This document shows, piece by piece, positions 33,571-41,342 of a stretch of 41,342 nucleotides of DNA (within the stretch, counting starts at the first letter, position 1; each line of letters starts with the position of its first letter). The DNA comes from an uncultured Lachnospiraceae bacterium (GTDB lineage Bacteria; Bacillota; Clostridia; Lachnospirales; Lachnospiraceae): the NCBI GenBank assembly GCA_947175035.1, contig CAMWLG010000029.1:1-41342 (forward strand), read 5' to 3'. The position numbers were made by a program, and so were the translations under genes. The notes below the pieces were generated by a model. It did no database searches, was not told the origin of the DNA, and saw only the letters and a program-made list of their open reading frames with translations.

Positions 33571-34848
33571 CTACTTCGCCTCATATACCACCCTGCCACC
33601 GCAAATCGTATACTTCACCCTGCCCGTAAGCTCCCAACCTGTAAACGGGCTGTTGGAGGCTTTGGAATCATAGTCCCCTGCCGTAGTCACAGCAGCGGTA
33701 TCAATCAAAACCACATCCGCGGGTCCGCCCTCCGCAAGATATCCCGCATCCAAATGATACATGGCGGCGGGGTTCGTGCTCATGGCTCCAAGCAACTGTC
33801 TCATGGTGAGGTACCCTTTTTGGACAAGCTCCGTAATCCCCAGAGACAGAGCGGTCTCCAAGCCAATGATACCGCTGGGCGCTTCCGTCAAGGGCTTTTC
33901 CTTCTCCTCCTTGCTGTGGGGCGCATGGTCTGTGGCAATAATATCAATAGTGCCGTCCGCCAGTCCGCGGATAATCGCCTGCCTGTCCTCCTCTGTGCGC
34001 AGGGGCGGGTTCATCTTGGCAAGGGTTCCATACTGAATGACAGCCTCCTCCGTCAAAGTAAAATGATGGGGCGTCGCCTCCGCATGGATATTGCGCCCAA
34101 GTTTCTTCGCCTTACGCACCAGCTCCACGCCCTCTGCCGTGCTGATATGCTGGATCTCGATACAGGCGCCCGTCTCCAATGCCAGTTTTAAATCTCTGTC
34201 AATTAGGGTAATCTCCGCCTCCCTTGGAGAACCCTCAATGCCAAAATGCTCACTTGCCCTGCCTCGATGGATACCGTTCTGGGAAATCAGTTTCGGATCC
34301 TCCTCGTGAAAACTGACAGGCATGTCAAGGCTGACTGCCCGTTCCATTGCCTCCCGCACAACCTGTTCATCTAAGAGGGGAATACCGTCATCCGTGAATC
34401 CCACCGCTCCCTTCTCCGCCAGTTCTTCCATATTCGTGAGCTTCTTGCCCTGCATCCCCATTGTCACGTTGGCGCAGCTCATGACATTTATGTCAGTTTC
34501 TTCTCCTTTTGCCAGTACATAAGCTAAAGTCTCACAATTATCTATAGGGGGCTTGGTGTTCGCCATCATTACCACAGTAGTATAACCGCCCTTTGCCGCC
34601 GCCTTCGCCCCGGTGGAGATATCCTCTTTGTGGGTAAATCCCGGCTCCCTGAAATGCACATGCACATCCACCAGCCCGGGAGCCACCACCAGCCCTTCCG
34701 CATTGATGACCTTGCAACGGGCAGGTTTCGTCATATCCTCACCCACCCTGCCGATCTTTATGATGTTACCCTTATCCATCAACAGGTCAAAATTGCCCTC
34801 CCTGCCAGACTTCGGGTCGATCAGATAGCCGTTTTGTATCAGCAGCAT
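33571..34848 (-). CDS. pyrC: Dihydroorotase
   Basis: Cyclises carbamoyl-aspartate to dihydroorotate. The 425-residue amidohydrolase shows the metal motif DVHVHFREPG, the GGYTTVVMMANT substrate region, metal His residues in SFHEED and EIQHIST, and the catalytic Asp in IATDHAPHS. The ATG at 34848 has AGGAGG eight bases upstream. The next pyr genes (pyrK, pyrD) lie 4 kb downstream past the AT-rich cassette. The preceding operon ends at a hairpin 40 bases upstream. Confidence 0.97.
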   Translation of the reverse strand: MLLIQNGYLIDPKSGREGNFDLLMDKGNIIKIGRVGEDMTKPARCKVINAEGLVVAPGLVDVHVHFREPGFTHKEDISTGAKAAAKGGYTTVVMMANTKPPIDNCETLAYVLAKGEETDINVMSCANVTMGMQGKKLTNMEELAEKGAVGFTDDGIPLLDEQVVREAMERAVSLDMPVSFHEEDPKLISQNGIHRGRASEHFGIEGSPREAEITLIDRDLKLALETGACIEIQHISTAEGVELVRKAKKLGRNIHAEATPHHFTLTEEAVIQYGTLAKMNPPLRTEEDRQAIIRGLADGTIDIIATDHAPHSKEEKEKPLTEAPSGIIGLETALSLGITELVQKGYLTMRQLLGAMSTNPAAMYHLDAGYLAEGGPADVVLIDTAAVTTAGDYDSKASNSPFTGWELTGRVKYTICGGRVVYEAK

Positions 34849-34886
34849 AAACGCTTCCTCCTTTTTTGTCGGAATATACACGAAAA

Positions 34887-34908
34887 TGCACCATTTTTAT
34901 CTGGTGCA
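34887..34908 (-). terminator. Probable terminator after the acyl-ligase operon
   Basis: TGCACCA (34887-34893) and TGGTGCA (34902-34908) form a perfect 7-base stem with an 8-base loop. On the minus strand TTTTCG follows. It separates the five-gene operon from pyrC. Confidence 0.55.
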
Positions 34909-34919
34909 CTTTCCTGGTA

Positions 34920-36485
34920 TCATTGGTTCCGCTTGATTTTCTTGGTCGTGTTCTTCTCAAACTCCGTCTCGCGGACTACTAATTTATAAACTCTCTTATA
35001 TAGAACCGCATCCTTATTGTAGGTGTCGATGATCTCCTGCAGCGTGGCCTGTATGTCCTTAACCTTCTTTTTGGCGGCATATTCATAGTCAGGGAAAATC
35101 TCCGCCTCGATCACACCCTCCCTGTCGCGCACAAGCACTTCCTGAACAATACGGTTCTTGCCCAACTCATTCTCTATCTCCTCCGGAGAAACATTCTCTC
35201 CGTTCTTGGTGATGATCAGGTTCTTCTTCCTGCCGGTGAGGAATACAAATTGATCTTCATCCACATAGCCCAGGTCGCCTGTCTTCAGCCACCCGTCCTC
35301 CAAGGTTTCCGCAGTTTCCTCTGGCATCTTATAATAACCCTGCATCACACTGGAACCCTTTACCCAGAGCTCCCCGTCCACCGTCTTTGCCTCACAGTTG
35401 GGCATCAGCTTACCCACGGAGCCGACTTTGCTCTCCCACTTCAAATTGGTGCTGATCACCGGTGCACACTCTGTCATCCCATAGCCCTGTAGGATCGTGA
35501 TACCATATTTCTTAAAGAAATCCAAATAAGCAGGATTTAAGTACGCGCCGCCACTGCAGACCGTGTGAAATTGCTTTCCAAACACTTTTGCCCGGACAAG
35601 CGGTGCAGGAATCCACGAGGTTTCCTCCAATTTCTTGGCAAAAGTCTCAATCATCAACGGCACCATCAGGATCATGTTCGGCTCAAACAAAGTGATGTTT
35701 TTTGCCACCCGAAGAAGGGAATCGTTGATACAGATTACAACGCCAAGGGAGATTCCTTTCAGTATATCCATGGAAAGACAATATGCGTGATGAATCGGAA
35801 GCACCGAAAGAATCACCGTGCCGGACTCGATCTGCATATCGAGACATGTGGCGTTTTCTGACAGATTCCGATGGGTCAACATAACGCCCTTACTCTTGCC
35901 GGTTGTTCCGGAAGTAAACATGATCGTTGCAAGCTGTTCCGGCTGTGGCTCATAGGAAAATCCCGGCTTTTGCGCGCCAATCAACTCCCAAAGAGAATGA
36001 CGTTCTATGCTGCTCCCCGCTCCTGCCTCGGGTTCAGCGAGCATTCCCTGCATCCCAACTACATGCTTCAGACCGGGACATGAACCAAACGCCGCCCTTG
36101 CCACGTCCTCCTTTGCCTTATCGTACACGAGAGTAGTGACATCCGCGCGATTGAGCAGCTCACACAACTCCTCCGTAGAGAGAAGCGCGTCCAACGGCAC
36201 CGCGACACTTCCGCTGTTTACTGTGCCAAAATAAGTTACCACCCACGAATAAGAGGAAGTGCCGATAATCGCCACATGCTTCCCCTGCTCCCCCAGCGCC
36301 TCCAAAGCCGCCGAAAAGCATTCCGTGTCCTGTTTAAATTGTGCGTAGGTCTTTGCCTCCACCACGGTTTCCTTTTTGCCGTTAGCTTTTTCCGCCTTTA
36401 CCTTGTAGCGAAACGCATCCTGTGATGAAAAAGCCGCCTCCGCCTGAACCAGCAGTTCCCGAATTGTACTACTCTTAGCCTGCAT
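34920..36485 (-). CDS. AMP-forming acyl-CoA/acyl-ACP ligase family protein
   Basis: A 521-residue ANL-superfamily adenylating enzyme. It has the P-loop FTSGTTGKSKG (about residue 194), QGYGMTECAPV, the ATP-ribose Asp in TGDLGYVDEDQFVFLTGRKKNLI, and the C-terminal catalytic Lys in TTKKIKR. It activates a carboxylic acid as an adenylate and passes it to CoA or, more probably here, to the carrier protein encoded 30 bases upstream. The closest named group is long-chain fatty acyl ligases. The ATG at 36485 has GGAGG five bases upstream; a TTG four codons earlier is unlikely. It is the last gene of the operon. Confidence 0.93.
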   Translation of the reverse strand: MQAKSSTIRELLVQAEAAFSSQDAFRYKVKAEKANGKKETVVEAKTYAQFKQDTECFSAALEALGEQGKHVAIIGTSSYSWVVTYFGTVNSGSVAVPLDALLSTEELCELLNRADVTTLVYDKAKEDVARAAFGSCPGLKHVVGMQGMLAEPEAGAGSSIERHSLWELIGAQKPGFSYEPQPEQLATIMFTSGTTGKSKGVMLTHRNLSENATCLDMQIESGTVILSVLPIHHAYCLSMDILKGISLGVVICINDSLLRVAKNITLFEPNMILMVPLMIETFAKKLEETSWIPAPLVRAKVFGKQFHTVCSGGAYLNPAYLDFFKKYGITILQGYGMTECAPVISTNLKWESKVGSVGKLMPNCEAKTVDGELWVKGSSVMQGYYKMPEETAETLEDGWLKTGDLGYVDEDQFVFLTGRKKNLIITKNGENVSPEEIENELGKNRIVQEVLVRDREGVIEAEIFPDYEYAAKKKVKDIQATLQEIIDTYNKDAVLYKRVYKLVVRETEFEKNTTKKIKRNQ

Positions 36486-36515
36486 CCTTACCTCCAATCC
36501 TCATTCCATGTATCA

Positions 36516-36746
36516 CTAAGAAATTTTAGCAATATAGTCAACAGCTTCCTGTATTGTGCGAATATTGGCGGCCTCCTCCTGCTCAACCTCAACATCGAAC
36601 TGATCTTCCACCTCGCCCAGCATACTCATAAAGTCAAAGGAGGTAAAACCCAAATCCTCCATAAACCTTGACTCCGGCTTGATTTCCTCCCGGGGAACCT
36701 CCACATAATTTACAATGATATCCACCAACTTCTCATACATAGCCAT
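36516..36746 (-). CDS. Acyl carrier protein
   Basis: A 76-residue acidic four-helix carrier. Ser36 in DLGFTSFDFM is the expected phosphopantetheine attachment site, although the usual DSL reads TSF here. It differs from housekeeping AcpP and is embedded between the condensation-like and ligase genes, so it is a dedicated carrier. The start is ATG at 36746 (GAGG three bases away) or the ATG two codons later, which has better spacing. No phosphopantetheinyl transferase is seen in the window. Confidence 0.92.
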   Translation of the reverse strand: MAMYEKLVDIIVNYVEVPREEIKPESRFMEDLGFTSFDFMSMLGEVEDQFDVEVEQEEAANIRTIQEAVDYIAKIS

Positions 36747-36805
36747 CGTCCTCTCTTTCCTACTTAAATTTTATTATATTTACATCTGTTCAGAATCCCA
36801 TCAGC

Positions 36806-38209
36806 CTATACCAGCTTGATGATCTCGTCGATACTCAGGTTCGGATTCTCTATGCCTTTGAACAAAATCTTGCACATATAGTAATAGAAAAATTCCAATT
36901 CCTTTCTGGAAAAAGCGGCAAGCTGATGTTCAAAGCTGAAGTCCAGCCCATTGTCATCCGGTCTGTGCATGACAGTGAGATATGCCGCATGTGCACATAC
37001 CCCGTTACAATACCATTTTGTCTTGTATTTGATATCTCCCAGCAGTGTCAATCCTTTATCTCTCAGGGATGCCGGTTGATAAGTCAACGAAATTGACTCG
37101 TAGGTGTAGCCGGGCTCATTGGGGTAAGTTTTGCTTCTATGGGCAATATACTCCACAGGATTAAAGTTCACATGCCGGAAAGTCTCATTCTGTTCATTCC
37201 TGATAATTTTGATACCTTCCAGGAAGGTCTTATCACGTTCTATCACCGTGCGGAAAGGGAAAGCGTGAATTCTGGTTCCGCCGCATTTTTTCTCGGATAA
37301 CGTAGCCCTTCTGGCATATGCCACATTCATGGAAATATCATCATTTCCATTCATCTTCTGCAGATAGGTGCGCATCCCCATGATCAAAAGACACTGCAGA
37401 GATACATGCTGCTCCTCACAAAATTCCATAAGCCTTTTGGTAGGCTCCTCCTCCAAATGGAAGATATCTATTGCCGATTCCAGCTGCGGTGATGCAGTAC
37501 GTACCGCCCGGAGATTCGGATTCTTTTGCAGCTTTCTCGTCTCCTTGAGACTGCCCGGCCCGTCAATTCCGTTGTAAATGGGCTCGGATTCCTCTATCAG
37601 CTTATAGAAGTATTCCCTGTCTCTCTGCTGTGCCTTGCTTCCCGCCTCATATTCCAGATCCTTTTTCAACTGCTCTATATAGGAACTCAGATCCGACGGG
37701 TAAGGTACTCCTTCATATTTTGCATTACAGTAGATTTCAATGATATCCTTCAAAAATGCAATCAGGGACTGCGCGTCTACCAGACGGTGATCCCCCATAA
37801 AGAACACTCCCTGATATCCATCCGGCAGCTTGATAATGACAATGCGGTTCATCGGGGAATCCTCACTGGGAAACGGAACTCTCGTCCACGCTGTCATTTC
37901 AGCCTCCGCCTCCTCCATGGTCTTCCCGGAAAAGTCCACATATTCTATCTCCCGCTCTTCCTTCTCGACCACGTATTGATACCACTGCTGCTCCTTCTTA
38001 TCATAGGCAAAACGAACCCTTGCAGATTCACATCTCTCGTATGCCTTGTAGATGGCCTTCCTCAACTCCTCCACATCCAAATCCACCTCAATCGTCAGGC
38101 TTGTCCCAATATTTAATATTTCCTTTTTGGGACATCTGTCAGCATAATAAAAGTGGAATTTTTGCGCTACAGTCAACGGGTAGACAGGATAACCTTTTCT
38201 TGTTTTCAT
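36806..38209 (-). CDS. Stand-alone NRPS condensation-domain-like acyltransferase
   Basis: A 467-residue protein related to NRPS condensation domains and PapA/WS-DGAT acyltransferases (chloramphenicol acetyltransferase fold). The active-site motif HHxxxDG reads DHRLVDA (Asp140, His141, Asp145, Ala146): the catalytic second His and the structural Asp are kept, the first His and the Gly are changed. N-terminal PLTVAQKFHFYY fits the family's first motif. It probably joins the acyl group from the carrier protein to an acceptor amine or alcohol. AAGGAAAGGG precedes the ATG by about 10 bases. The acceptor is unknown. Confidence 0.75.
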   Translation of the reverse strand: MKTRKGYPVYPLTVAQKFHFYYADRCPKKEILNIGTSLTIEVDLDVEELRKAIYKAYERCESARVRFAYDKKEQQWYQYVVEKEEREIEYVDFSGKTMEEAEAEMTAWTRVPFPSEDSPMNRIVIIKLPDGYQGVFFMGDHRLVDAQSLIAFLKDIIEIYCNAKYEGVPYPSDLSSYIEQLKKDLEYEAGSKAQQRDREYFYKLIEESEPIYNGIDGPGSLKETRKLQKNPNLRAVRTASPQLESAIDIFHLEEEPTKRLMEFCEEQHVSLQCLLIMGMRTYLQKMNGNDDISMNVAYARRATLSEKKCGGTRIHAFPFRTVIERDKTFLEGIKIIRNEQNETFRHVNFNPVEYIAHRSKTYPNEPGYTYESISLTYQPASLRDKGLTLLGDIKYKTKWYCNGVCAHAAYLTVMHRPDDNGLDFSFEHQLAAFSRKELEFFYYYMCKILFKGIENPNLSIDEIIKLV

Positions 38210-38277
38210 ACACTTGAACCCTTTCCTTTTTGGTTGTATCGTCAGCCGCTTTTGTTCCGGCTCTTGACCTTACATCT

Positions 38278-39228
38278 CTACTCCATCACGAAATCAATAA
38301 ACTCTGTCAGGGCGTTTTCATAGGCCTCCATATCTTTATAATAACTCTCCGCATGGGATGCACCCTCTACAATCAGCTTCCGCTTTTCACTGGAACAGTT
38401 CTCATACAGTTCCTCGCACATCCTGTAGGGGACAAACGTATCATCACTCCCATGGATAAACAGAATCGGAAGCTTTGCATTTGCAACCTCCCGCCGGGAA
38501 TTACATTCATCCATACCATAACCTGCCAAATTCCGGTTAATGAGATCCGAAGCCGGAATAATCGGAAAAGCGGGTAAATGGTACATACTTTTTAACACAT
38601 GGGTAAATACCTCCTTGGGGGAAGTAAACGCGCAGTCCGAGACCACTCCCTTGACCTGGGACGGCAGTTCCATACTACTGGTCATCAATACCGTAGCTCC
38701 TCCCATGGAAATCCCGTGCAGCAATATCTGAGTATCCGCTCCCGCCTTGTCCAATGCCCATTCTATCCATTTGAGGGCATCATTTCTGTCCAAACACCCA
38801 AAACCCACATAGTCCCCTTCGCTGGCGCCATGTGCTCTCGCGTCCGGAAGAAGCATTCCAAACCCTCGCTGTAAATAATAGTTTGCCAATCCCTGGAAAT
38901 TAGAAATGCCTTCGCCGGTATATCCATGAAAACCAATAACAAGCTTCTTGTCTGTACTGTCCGCCGCCGGAGGGAAATAAACAGCATGTAATTTCAAACC
39001 GTCAAACGACGTAATGGACACTTCCGAGTGAGGATATTCCATCATGGAAGCCTTCCGCTCTCTCATAAGCGCCATATATTTTGACCAGTCGGTGCCTGAC
39101 ATCTTCATGGTGCGCTCTGTCTTTGCATAACTGCGCTTCATGGTCCGATTGTAAAAATACGCGACAATCGCTCCCTCGGCCACAAGGCCAATCCCGGCCG
39201 CTGCCGCAAGTTTTTTGATAACTTTCAT
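38278..39228 (-). CDS. Membrane-anchored alpha/beta hydrolase
   Basis: A 316-residue serine hydrolase. An N-terminal hydrophobic helix (residues 7-26) anchors it to the membrane. The oxyanion region is FHGYTGEG, the nucleophile elbow GISMGG (Ser174), the acid Asp in HGSDDTFVP (about 267) and the His in EGASHAESY (about 296). Relatives are annotated as esterases or peptidase-like hydrolases. In this operon it could release, transfer or trim the acyl product at the membrane. The ATG at 39228 has GGAG six bases upstream; it follows the SCP2 gene by 30 bases. Confidence 0.9.
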   Translation of the reverse strand: MKVIKKLAAAAGIGLVAEGAIVAYFYNRTMKRSYAKTERTMKMSGTDWSKYMALMRERKASMMEYPHSEVSITSFDGLKLHAVYFPPAADSTDKKLVIGFHGYTGEGISNFQGLANYYLQRGFGMLLPDARAHGASEGDYVGFGCLDRNDALKWIEWALDKAGADTQILLHGISMGGATVLMTSSMELPSQVKGVVSDCAFTSPKEVFTHVLKSMYHLPAFPIIPASDLINRNLAGYGMDECNSRREVANAKLPILFIHGSDDTFVPYRMCEELYENCSSEKRKLIVEGASHAESYYKDMEAYENALTEFIDFVME

Positions 39229-39258
39229 ATACGTCTCCAATTCTCTAAACAGTTACGA

Positions 39259-39627
39259 TTATTTTTTGGTTTTCTTGCCACCTTTTGTACCCTGCTCGCT
39301 CTTCTTGGCAATCAACTCCTTCAAACGAAGCGCCTTTTCAAGATCGCCGTCCACCTTAAGCTGCTGCGCGCTGAAAGCATCCACCGCATCCAGCTTGCCG
39401 CCTATGATTTGATCCAAAATATCCGGCGTACAAGTAAATGCCGCATCCCTGTCATAATACTCATAGGGCTCAATATGGAGCACCCCTTCCTTTACCTCGA
39501 CATAGAAGCTTCCCCCCGTCTCCTCGCCCTCGAGATTAAACTGGTATGCCAAATGCTCCTTGATATCACTTACGTCCGTTCCGTCAAACTTCTTCTTAAA
39601 CTCATAGAAATAATCCGCAAACGCCAT
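39259..39627 (-). CDS. SCP2 sterol-binding domain protein
   Basis: A 122-residue single-domain protein of the SCP2 family, which binds lipids or acyl-CoA in a hydrophobic tunnel. Typical features are GGSFYVEVKEGVLHIEP, the AAFTCTPDILDQIIGGKLDAVDAF helix and the QLKVDGDLEKALRL signature. A Lys-rich tail (GGKKTKK) could touch the membrane or the carrier protein. AAGGAGGGG precedes the ATG. It is the first gene of the five-gene operon and suggests that the product or precursor is a lipid. Confidence 0.92.
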   Translation of the reverse strand: MAFADYFYEFKKKFDGTDVSDIKEHLAYQFNLEGEETGGSFYVEVKEGVLHIEPYEYYDRDAAFTCTPDILDQIIGGKLDAVDAFSAQQLKVDGDLEKALRLKELIAKKSEQGTKGGKKTKK

Positions 39628-39664
39628 GACGACCCCTCCTTAAAAATTTTATCTTATCATTAAA

Positions 39665-39694
39665 AAGATACCATAGTTATCCACTGTTGGTCAA
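39665..39694 (-). promoter_or_regulatory. Promoter of the SCP2-to-ligase operon
   Basis: TTGACC (39689-39694), an 18-base spacer and TATCTT (39665-39670) preceded by TGG on the minus strand. Confidence 0.45.
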
Positions 39695-39728
39695 GCTTGG
39701 TTTACCAATATTTGGAAATATCAAAAAC

Positions 39729-39779
39729 GCTTCCTGCGGACAGTCGCTTTGTCTTTGACCGCCCAAAAGGAAGCATTTT
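39729..39779 (-). terminator. Terminator after the PrcB-like lipoprotein gene
   Basis: GCTTCCT (39729-39735) pairs with AGGAAGC (39768-39774); an inner GCGG/CCGC pairing adds to the stem. On the minus strand GTTTTTG follows. Confidence 0.6.
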
Positions 39780-39814
39780 TGTTTCATAGCAATCGGGTCG
39801 GTACTTTTGCCGCC

Positions 39815-40231
39815 CTACTCAAACATCACCGGTTTCTCCATGTAATCCATCTTGAGTACGATATACGGGCAGGAAGGCACTTTATCCGTGTTGCTTGCGC
39901 CGTCCGGTCCCAACAGGGTAGTGTTCACACAGATGCTGTCCTCTGTCAGATAGAGATCGTTGACAGCGATGCTGTACCCGCTGCCTTTCTGCTGCCCGTA
40001 ACCTATCACTATGTAGAGAAATTCATCATCACTGTAGGTCAGTTTGAAAGGGTTCGCCTTCTTCTCGTCTATGATACTCTTCAGCTCACCCGGAAGCTTC
40101 TCCTCGCTCACCACCGTGAATCCCAGATCCTGCAGCTTCACCCGTTCCTCACTCAATATGGAACAGCCGGCAAGAGAAAGCAGACACACCGCCGCCAACA
40201 ATAGGGCAATTCTTTTTCTGATTCCAGACAT
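39815..40231 (-). CDS. Lipoprotein with PrcB-like C-terminal domain
   Basis: A 138-residue lipoprotein. The signal peptide ends in LSLAGC (Cys23). The body resembles the PrcB C-terminal domain: a GYGQQKGSGYSIAVNDLYLTEDSICVNTTLLGP strand set, then SCPYIVLKM. PrcB was described as a protease-complex subunit in Treponema; related small lipoproteins in Firmicutes have no known function. The ATG at 40231 has AGAGGG nine bases upstream. It is transcribed divergently from plsC and alone. Confidence 0.82.
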   Translation of the reverse strand: MSGIRKRIALLLAAVCLLSLAGCSILSEERVKLQDLGFTVVSEEKLPGELKSIIDEKKANPFKLTYSDDEFLYIVIGYGQQKGSGYSIAVNDLYLTEDSICVNTTLLGPDGASNTDKVPSCPYIVLKMDYMEKPVMFE

Positions 40232-40329
40232 TCTTTTATTCCCTCTGATGTTTTGGTCTATTCTATGTACATTTCCAAGGAAATATGATAAGATGGGGCT
40301 ATGAAGCAATGTATGGAAGCGAGGAAACT

Positions 40330-41079
40330 ATGATACGCATAACGATAGTGGTAATTGTTTTATTTGGATTTCTGATTCTGGGAATTCCGCTGTTGATAGT
40401 GGAATGGCTGATCGGTCTGAAAAATCCCGATTTGAAAAGCCGCAGTTCCCTTGCCATCGTAAATTGGGTCTTTCGCGTGATCATATGCATCACGGGGGCA
40501 AAGGTGACCGTCATCGGCGAGGAGCGCGTCCCCAAGGACACGGCGGTTCTCTATGTGGGCAATCACCGAAGCTATTTTGACGTGTTGTTGACCTATGTGC
40601 GTGTTCCAAGGCCCACGGGCTATATCGCCAAGAAAGAAATGTTGCGATACCCTCTCCTTCGGGACTGGATGCGCAATCTGCATTGTCTCTTCCTGGACAG
40701 GGACAATGTCAAGGAGGGGTTAAAAACCATTCTCACCGCTGTGGAAAAGGTGCAAAACGGCATCTCCATCACCATTTTCCCGGAGGGCACCCGCAACCGC
40801 GTACCCGACACGCTCCTTCCCTTTCACAATGGCAGTTTTAAAATCGCCGAGAAGGGAAATGTGCCGATTGTCCCCATCAGCATGGTAAATACCTCCGCCA
40901 TCTTTGAAGACCACCTGCCCAAAATCAAAAAGGCAAACGTCATCATCGAATACTGTGAACCGATCTATCTGAACGACTTGGACAAAACCGCCAGAAAGAA
41001 CATTGGCGATCATGTGGGCTCCATCATCATGGAAACCTATCAAAAAAACAAGAAACTGCTGGACGAGCAGGGTATTTGA
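40330..41079 (+). CDS. plsC: 1-acyl-sn-glycerol-3-phosphate acyltransferase
   Basis: Adds the second acyl chain in phosphatidic acid synthesis. The 249-residue membrane protein has an N-terminal helix (residues 2-28) and the four acyltransferase motifs: NHRSYFD (His and Asp of NHxxxxD), the basic LFLDRDN region, FPEGTRNR and VPIVPISM. The ATG at 40330 is chosen because GAGG stands six bases upstream and the membrane helix starts there. It converges on the murF end. The assignment rests on all four motifs. Confidence 0.95.
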   Translation: MIRITIVVIVLFGFLILGIPLLIVEWLIGLKNPDLKSRSSLAIVNWVFRVIICITGAKVTVIGEERVPKDTAVLYVGNHRSYFDVLLTYVRVPRPTGYIAKKEMLRYPLLRDWMRNLHCLFLDRDNVKEGLKTILTAVEKVQNGISITIFPEGTRNRVPDTLLPFHNGSFKIAEKGNVPIVPISMVNTSAIFEDHLPKIKKANVIIEYCEPIYLNDLDKTARKNIGDHVGSIIMETYQKNKKLLDEQGI

Positions 41080-41094
41080 CCCTCACAGCATTGC

Positions 41095-41342
41095 TTAAGA
41101 CAAAGATGTTGTCTTTAGATATTCCACCACTTCTGCAAAGTTCATGCCATGAGACGCCTTGACGAGAATCGTGCAGCCGGAAGGAAGCAACATCTTTTTT
41201 TGATCCTTCAGATTATCCAGCAAATTTTGTCTGTCCGCAAAATATATTACTTTCTGTCCACAGTCAGACTTTGATGCCATAGTAACCGAAGCGGAAGCCG
41301 CCACCGCCCCGTCAGAAACCGCGGTATGTCCCGCCCCCAGAG
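41095..41342 (-). CDS. murF: UDP-N-acetylmuramoyl-tripeptide--D-alanyl-D-alanine ligase, C-terminal end (partial)
   Basis: Only the last 82 residues are in the window; the gene continues past the right edge. The C-terminal Mur ligase domain is recognisable: LGAGHTAVSDGAVAAS, the VIYFADRQNLLDNLKD helix and the diagnostic ILVKASHGMNFAEVVEYL. MurF adds D-Ala-D-Ala to the peptidoglycan precursor. Its stop lies 16 bases from the plsC stop in convergent orientation. Confidence 0.88.
   Translation of the reverse strand, partial: LGAGHTAVSDGAVAASASVTMASKSDCGQKVIYFADRQNLLDNLKDQKKMLLPSGCTILVKASHGMNFAEVVEYLKTTSLS

Overview
The window reads as chromosomal DNA of a spore-forming, low-to-mid GC Clostridia member, most probably family Lachnospiraceae. 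Reasons: strong AGGAGG-type ribosome sites, near-consensus TTGACA/TATAAT promoters, a SipL-like spore morphogenesis protein (DUF3794 plus LysM), a Csp-like S8 protease, a PdaA-type deacetylase, a class 1B PyrD/PyrK pair, and many small proteins of the Lachnospiraceae type. I cannot name a species. Most genes lie on the minus strand. I see no tRNA, rRNA, CRISPR array or intact insertion sequence, and no gene-free stretch longer than 300 bases.

Layout. 79-9407: guaA with a long leader, a PdaA-like deacetylase, an S8 protease, a MATE exporter, a signal-less coiled-coil protein, and a Zn/Cd P-type ATPase with a separate HMA metallochaperone. The last two share a divergent, operator-bearing promoter region with a plus-strand response regulator (9622-10242). 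10290-15802: an unusual long ClpX, then a giant plus-strand hybrid sensor kinase with two solute-binding domains. 15856-19688: an NlpC/P60 hydrolase, asnS, and a lipoprotein that resembles an exported trigger factor. 19764-25236: a cardiolipin synthase, a small membrane protein (plus), the group small ORF-murI-DUF1934, and ispE overlapping a GntR regulator. 25453-27725: a conserved hypothetical (plus) converging on the SipL homologue.

27825-34848 holds pyrimidine genes pyrC, pyrK and pyrD, but pyrC is separated from pyrKD by an AT-rich cassette (M24-fold protein, NAD-dependent epimerase, transglutaminase-GNAT fusion, methyltransferase scrap, histidine phosphatase) and an Rpn-nuclease remnant. 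34920-39627 is a compact minus-strand group that I consider the best candidate for an undescribed system: SCP2 protein, membrane-anchored alpha/beta hydrolase, NRPS-condensation-like acyltransferase, acyl carrier protein and acyl-activating ligase. It has no ketosynthase and no multidomain NRPS. 39815-41342: a PrcB-like lipoprotein, PlsC acyltransferase (plus), and the C-terminal end of murF cut by the window edge.

Much of the content serves the cell envelope and its precursors: MurF, MurI, IspE, PlsC, cardiolipin synthase, PdaA and NlpC/P60. Several intergenic regions share a short promoter-proximal motif (TTGCGAATGG with GAAYAGTT) that no gene call explains.
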